A stretch of 64,000 nt of DNA from Pseudoduganella albidiflava (GTDB lineage Bacteria; Pseudomonadota; Gammaproteobacteria; Burkholderiales; Burkholderiaceae_D): positions 2,790,001 through 2,854,000 of the forward strand of contig NZ_CP036401.1 in assembly GCF_004322755.1 (NCBI RefSeq), written 5' to 3'. Below are positions 59,827-64,000 of the stretch, piece by piece. Made by a program: the position numbers and the translations under genes. How positions within the stretch are numbered: position 1 is the stretch's first letter; each line of letters begins with the position of its first letter. Below the pieces are notes generated by a model, which was not told the DNA's origin, did not search any database, and saw nothing but the letters and a program-made list of their open reading frames with translations.

Positions 59827-60756
59827 ATGAGTGTCGATCAACGCAGCGGGGCCGAGCGGGCAGCCATCGAGTGGGAAGTGCGGTTGCGCGAGCCGGCGAC
59901 GGACGAGCGCGCGCTGCGGGCGTTCCGCAAGTGGCATGACGGCGCGCCGGAGCATGCGGCGGCATGGGCATCGCTGCAGCGGCGGCTCGGCCTGATGGGC
60001 GGGCGCAGTGGCAGCGGCGGCGGCATCGCGGTGGCGCGCGCACTGCGCCATCCCGTGGAAGAGCGCCGCCGCGCGCTGCGCGCCGCGTTCGGTACGGCGG
60101 TGCTGGCCATTTCCGGGACCGGCGGCTGGAAGCTGGCGCATGAACTGGGTTACGACGCCACGTGGCGCAGCGGCGTCGGCGAACACGGCGCGGCCACGCT
60201 GGCGGACGGCTCGGCGCTGCGCTTCGATGCCGCGTCGCGCATCGACCTCGGCACTGGGCGCGGCCCGATGCGCCTGCACCTGCGCCAGGGGCAACTGCTG
60301 GTGCGGGCGCGGCGCGCACTTACCGTGACGGTGGCCGGCGCCGACATCGATTGCGACGGCGCCGAGCTGTGCGCGGGCCGCCTGGGGCGGCGCGGCATCG
60401 TCGCCGTGCGCGGCGGCAGCGCCGTGCTGCGGGTACCCGGCGTGCGCGCCGTCGAGCTGGCGTCCGGCGACACGTTGACGTTCGATGGGGCAGGGGCACT
60501 GTCGTCGCCGCTGTCGTTCAACGCGGCCGCCGGCTGGACGCGCGGCATGCTGGTGGCCGACCGCCTGCCGCTGCCCGACCTGGCCGAAGCGTTCGGCCGC
60601 TACCACCGCGGCATCCTGCGCGTGTCCGGCGCGGCGGCCGGCCACGTCATCAGCGGCGTCTTCCGCCTGGCCGACCTGGACGGTGCGCTGCGGCAGATCG
60701 CCGGCGCGCTGCCGGTGCGCGTGAACCGTTATGGACTCCTGGCGATCATCGAATGA
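59827..60756 (+). CDS. FecR-type anti-sigma regulator
   Basis: This 309-residue protein has an N-terminal DUF4880 part (AIEWEVRLREPATDERALRAFRKWHDG), a weak hydrophobic segment (AVLAISGTGGWKLAHEL, about 85-100) and a periplasmic FecR domain (ATLADGSALRFDAASRID, VRGGSAVLRVPG). A C-terminal part (LPLPDLAEAFGRYHRGILRV) contacts the receptor signalling domain. It controls the sigma factor upstream. The membrane segment is less hydrophobic than in FecR. Confidence 0.88.
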   Translation: MSVDQRSGAERAAIEWEVRLREPATDERALRAFRKWHDGAPEHAAAWASLQRRLGLMGGRSGSGGGIAVARALRHPVEERRRALRAAFGTAVLAISGTGGWKLAHELGYDATWRSGVGEHGAATLADGSALRFDAASRIDLGTGRGPMRLHLRQGQLLVRARRALTVTVAGADIDCDGAELCAGRLGRRGIVAVRGGSAVLRVPGVRAVELASGDTLTFDGAGALSSPLSFNAAAGWTRGMLVADRLPLPDLAEAFGRYHRGILRVSGAAAGHVISGVFRLADLDGALRQIAGALPVRVNRYGLLAIIE

Positions 60757-60820
60757 TGCGACCAGCCTCGCGCGCGTCTTCGCCGTCCCGTTGCACAACC
60801 ATCCAACCAAAGGAACCTGC

Positions 60821-62509
60821 ATGCGTCCTCGCACCACCCATCTCCTGGCCGCCTTAATCCTGGCTTTCGGGGCAGCCGGCGCGGCCGTCGCGCAGGCCGG
60901 CCCGGCAGTCCCGACCTACCCGGCCAGCGACTATATCCAGCAAGCCCCCGGCCGCCCCGGCGGCGTGCTGGTGACCAGCGCATCGTACGAAGCCGGTTCC
61001 TTCGACATCCACAAGCTTCACGCGGGCAACCTGCTGTGGCAAAGCCGGCTGGTCTTCGACAGTCTGGTCTATCTGGACAGCGCAGGCGCCGCGATGCCAT
61101 GGCTGGCGAAGTCGTGGACGGTATCGCCCGATGGCCGCGTGGTCACTTTCCGGCTGCGCGAGGATGTGACGTTCAGCGATGGCACGCGTTTCGATGCGGA
61201 AGCGGTACGGATCAACTTCGAGCGGATCAAGAAACTCGGCACGCAATCGCGCATCGCGGCCGCCTATCTGTCGCCGTACGTGGAAGGGGTCGCAGTCGAT
61301 ACGTACACCTTCGAGGCAAGGCTCGACGCGCCGTACCCGGCGTTCCTGTCGTTTCTTGCCCAGACGTGGCTGGGCTTCATCTCGCCACGCCAGATCAGCG
61401 GCGATCCGGCCAGCATCGGCGAACGCCCGGTGGGCACCGGGCCGTTCGTGGTAACGGAGTACGCGCCGGGCAAGCGGGCCGTGCTGGCAAGGCGAGCCGA
61501 CTACGCGTGGGCGCCCGACTATCTCCGCCATGCGGGGCCCGCCTACCTGGACGGCATCGTCATCGAAGCCGTACCCGACGACGCGGCCCGCACCGCCAGC
61601 CTGCAGCAGGGCCGGCACCAGCTGACCTTCGAGGCGCCGCTGACGGATGGGCAGCGCTTGCGGGCCGATCCCGGTCTCGTGTTCTACAACAGGGTGCGGC
61701 CGGGGAGCCCGATGCGCAGCCTGGCATTCAACACCGCACGCTTCCCGTTCGACGATGTCCGCATCCGCCGCGCCGCGGCGATCGCCATCGACCGCGAGCG
61801 CGTGACGCGCGAGCTCAGCGCGGGAGAATTCATCGCGAAAGCCGATTACCTCGGCACCAACACGCCCGGGTATGTGGACACGTACCGGCATGTGCTGGCC
61901 TACGACCCGGCGGGCGCCGCGGCGTTGCTCGACCAGGCCGGCTGGACGGAACGGGACCGGGATGGCATCCGCAGCAAGGGTGGCCGGCGCCTGAGCGCGG
62001 AGCTGCTGACGACCGGCGACGAAAGAACGCCGCCCGCATCGGTGCTGGCCATCCAGTCCGGCCTGAAGGCGGTGGGCATCGAGCTGCGCCTGAAACCTGT
62101 CGCCGGGGCCGACCTGCCCGCCGCCGTGCGCGCGGGCGCCTACGATGCGCTGACCGGCGGCTGGTGGTCGGCGGCGACACCGGATGTCCTGTTCCTGCTG
62201 TATCACAGCAGCCAGACCGCCCGGCAGAACACCTTCGGGCAGGATACCGGCCGCATCGCCGATCCGGTACTGGACGACCTGCTGCTTCGCGCCCGCCGGT
62301 CCCGCGATGCGAACGAACGCGATGCGCTGTATCGCCAGGCGCAAAAGCTGCTGACGGAACTGGTGCCGGTCGTGCCGCTGCATGAAAGCCATCACCTGGT
62401 CGCCTACTCGCGGCAGCTGAAGGGCGTGCTGTTCGACACCACGCACAATACGCCGATCCTGACGGGGGCGTGGCTGGCGCCGGCGGAGGAGGTGGCAAAA
62501 GAGCGTTGA
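60821..62509 (+). CDS. Family 5 solute-binding protein
   Basis: This 562-residue periplasmic binding protein starts at ATG 60821 after AAAGGA and has a Sec signal (LLAALILAFGAAGAAVAQA). SBP_bac_5 marks are RPGGVLVTSASYEAGSFDIH, DVTFSDGTRFDAEAVRINFERI (in parts) and RPVGTGPFVVTEY. It differs from the protein at 14603, which has a Tat-like signal. No permease or ATPase gene is next to it. It lies between FecR and the transducer receptor, an unusual place, so it probably binds the ligand that the receptor brings into the periplasm (inference). Confidence 0.88.
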   Translation: MRPRTTHLLAALILAFGAAGAAVAQAGPAVPTYPASDYIQQAPGRPGGVLVTSASYEAGSFDIHKLHAGNLLWQSRLVFDSLVYLDSAGAAMPWLAKSWTVSPDGRVVTFRLREDVTFSDGTRFDAEAVRINFERIKKLGTQSRIAAAYLSPYVEGVAVDTYTFEARLDAPYPAFLSFLAQTWLGFISPRQISGDPASIGERPVGTGPFVVTEYAPGKRAVLARRADYAWAPDYLRHAGPAYLDGIVIEAVPDDAARTASLQQGRHQLTFEAPLTDGQRLRADPGLVFYNRVRPGSPMRSLAFNTARFPFDDVRIRRAAAIAIDRERVTRELSAGEFIAKADYLGTNTPGYVDTYRHVLAYDPAGAAALLDQAGWTERDRDGIRSKGGRRLSAELLTTGDERTPPASVLAIQSGLKAVGIELRLKPVAGADLPAAVRAGAYDALTGGWWSAATPDVLFLLYHSSQTARQNTFGQDTGRIADPVLDDLLLRARRSRDANERDALYRQAQKLLTELVPVVPLHESHHLVAYSRQLKGVLFDTTHNTPILTGAWLAPAEEVAKER

Positions 62510-62599
62510 TGGCGGGAGGCGATGCCGGCTATATCGCCGACGCGAAAAACGCTGGCGTCGCCACCGTAATGCCGTTCAGTTAAAGGTCGCCGGCTCATC

Positions 62600-62679
62600 G
62601 AAAGCGCATGCATTCACCCCAACAGCGAAGGGCTGGGGTCAGACCCGCCGGGTCTGACCCCGGCATTTGCACTTGGGGT
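62600..62679. repeat. Composite hairpin element, short copy
   Basis: Inverted copy of the element at 7828-7978 without the 71-base insert. Its centre is a perfect dyad: GGGGTCAGACCC (62635-62646), GCC, GGGTCTGACCCC (62650-62661). The outer ends GAAAGCGC and ACTTGGGGT match those of the long copy. The rest of 62510-62782 shows no gene. Confidence 0.8.
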
Positions 62680-62782
62680 GGGGTCATCTGAACAGCATTA
62701 GCGTCGTCGCCCCCTAATTTTTTTCGTGATTCCGCTGACGCTTTCCGCATCTCGCTGCACAAGGGGTATACCAACGACATTC

Positions 62783-64000
62783 ATGAGGTATCCCTTGCAC
62801 AAGCATTCCCTGACCCTGGCCGTGCTGGCCACGCTGCCCGCCTTGTTCAATCCCGCCTGCGCCCATGCCCAGGCATACGCCGACCGCCAGGATTACCGCC
62901 TGCCGGCGGCGCCGCTCGAACAGACCTTGCTGGCCATCGCCGCCGACACCGGCGTGGCGCTTGCCTATGACCCCCGCCTGCTGGGCAGCGCCCGTTCGGC
63001 CCCCGTGGTCGGCCGCTACAACGCCACCGAAGCCATCGCCCGCGCGCTCGACGGCAGCGGCTTCGAGCTGGCCTCCGGCGGCGGCGGGGCCCTGACGATC
63101 CGCCGCCGCGCCGTCCAGAAGCCGGAAGCCCCGGCCGCGCCGCAGTTCCTGAAGGTGTCGGCGCCCGCCGCACCGGCCATCGTCGCTGCGGCGGCGGCAC
63201 AGCCGGCCGCCATGGCCACCGTCACCGTCAGCGGCGCGCGCCAGGGCCGCGGCGGCGCCACCGGCGAAGATCCGCAGCGCACGCCCACCTCGTCCTACCG
63301 CATCGGCGGCGACGAACTCGACGAGCAGAATGTCACCACGCTGGAGGAGTTGCAGCAGCTGGTGCCGGGCCTGAACATCCAGAGCACCGACCCGTCCGAC
63401 ATGCAGATCACGATCCGCGGCGTCGGCGACGGCGGCGGGCAAGCCAGCGGCGACGCGAACATCGGCATGCCAAGCAGCGTGGCCGTCTACGTGGACGGTG
63501 TCTACCTGGCCCGGCCCGGCATGCTGTCGAGCCTTGGCGATATCGCCCAGGCCGAAGTGCTGAGCGGCGCCCAGGGCACCATGTTCGGCGCCAATGCCAC
63601 GGGCGGCATCGTCAACATCACGACGAAATCGCCGACCTTCGTGCCCGAGGCGGAGATCACGGTATCGGCCGGCCAGCATGGCTACCAGCGCGTGCGCGGC
63701 GTCGCGTCCGGCCCCTTGTCCGAGAACTGGGCTGGCCGGCTCAATGTCGTGCGCAGCGCTGGCGATGGCGCGGTGACCAACCTGCGCACCGGCAACCGGC
63801 TCAATGGCGGCTCGTCGAACGGCCTGCGCGGCCAGCTGCTGTATCGCGGCGGCGAGCGGTTCACGCTGCGCCTGTCCACCGACTACAGCAACGGCAACAG
63901 CGAGCCGACTTCCGTGCTGGTGGCCACGCACGCGGTCAACGGGCGCGATGGCTACCTGGCCCATTCGGCCGCGGCGGGCCACAACGTGGTGTTCGGCCCG
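62783..64000 (+). CDS. Transducer-type TonB-dependent receptor (partial, 3' end beyond window)
   Basis: The first 406 residues are visible. A signal peptide (about 1-32, ending AHAQA) is followed by an STN signalling domain (about 38-105: YRLPAAPLEQTLLAIAADTG, VVGRYNATEAIARALDGSGF). This is the part that touches FecR in signal-transducing receptors such as FecA and FpvA. A linker rich in Ala and Pro leads to the TonB box (MATVTVSGARQ) and plug (LEELQQLVPGLNIQS, ITIRGVG, VAVYVDGVYLARPGM, VLSGAQGTMFGANATGGIVNITTKSP). The ARPGM and VPGLNIQ marks are of the large CirA/oligosaccharide-type group rather than classical siderophore receptors. The ligand is unknown. It completes the sigma/FecR system upstream. 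Confidence 0.87.
   Translation, partial: MRYPLHKHSLTLAVLATLPALFNPACAHAQAYADRQDYRLPAAPLEQTLLAIAADTGVALAYDPRLLGSARSAPVVGRYNATEAIARALDGSGFELASGGGGALTIRRRAVQKPEAPAAPQFLKVSAPAAPAIVAAAAAQPAAMATVTVSGARQGRGGATGEDPQRTPTSSYRIGGDELDEQNVTTLEELQQLVPGLNIQSTDPSDMQITIRGVGDGGGQASGDANIGMPSSVAVYVDGVYLARPGMLSSLGDIAQAEVLSGAQGTMFGANATGGIVNITTKSPTFVPEAEITVSAGQHGYQRVRGVASGPLSENWAGRLNVVRSAGDGAVTNLRTGNRLNGGSSNGLRGQLLYRGGERFTLRLSTDYSNGNSEPTSVLVATHAVNGRDGYLAHSAAAGHNVVFGP

Noticed and set aside
1..64000. tRNA, rRNA, insertion sequence, integrase or prophage genes
   Set aside because: None was recognised on either strand. The mobile-like signals are short repeats without a transposase in the window.

Overview
The window is high-GC DNA (well above 60% by eye, with third codon positions almost all G or C) from a Gram-negative bacterium. 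The number of TonB-dependent receptors, the SfnB/NtaA-type sulfur genes, the FecI/FecR pair and the small palindromic repeats fit a soil or freshwater betaproteobacterium of the Oxalobacteraceae (Massilia, Pseudoduganella or Duganella type). That assignment is an inference from gene content. No rRNA, tRNA, CRISPR array, insertion sequence or prophage was seen.

Layout. 0-7.5 kb: a Fur-controlled siderophore receptor, a membrane-anchored patatin-like lipase and a secreted GH2 beta-galactosidase. 7.5-8.2 kb: a gene-free stretch built of palindromic repeats. 8.2-25.9 kb: a large organosulfur-scavenging locus. It holds an NtaA/DmoA-type FMN monooxygenase, an Opp/Dpp-type ABC importer with its binding protein, two SfnB/DszC-like flavin oxidoreductases, an aldo/keto reductase, a heterodimeric ABC exporter, a CysB-like regulator and a TonB-dependent receptor. 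26-27.6 kb: small genes, including two tandem 48-50 residue genes whose products share the C-terminal tail GAPYxNGPLPPL and which have matching promoters, followed by a palindrome array. 27.7-32.6 kb: a catecholate-siderophore module (periplasmic Fes-like esterase, receptor, divergent AraC regulator). 32.7-40.1 kb: a KGG stress protein, a soluble aldose dehydrogenase, a DUF455 ferritin-like protein, a GGDEF-EAL protein and a FucP-like sugar transporter. 40.3-47.5 kb: two more Fur-box-associated receptors, a methyltransferase, an acyltransferase-like membrane protein and a small His/Cys-rich membrane protein. 47.6-51.5 kb: two adjacent two-component clusters. 51.8-58.9 kb: a Fur-box PepSY/flavodoxin reductase fusion, a DUF3224/AraC pair, a hybrid histidine kinase and small proteins. 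59.3-64 kb: ECF sigma factor, FecR, a family 5 binding protein and a transducer-type TonB receptor cut by the window end.

How it fits together. Iron uptake is the most frequent theme: Fur-like boxes precede five transcription units. Sulfur acquisition is second, in one long plus-strand series of genes with several ATGA start/stop overlaps, and with a CysB-type regulator beside it.

Most unusual features. (1) The twin small-protein genes at 26.7-27.3 kb. (2) A family of 13-bp palindromes (GG-N9-CC, flanked by AAACC and often GATT) whose 9-bp core changes from place to place while the flanks stay the same; they occur at 7.6-8.0, 21.0, 27.5, 49.6-49.8 and 62.6 kb.
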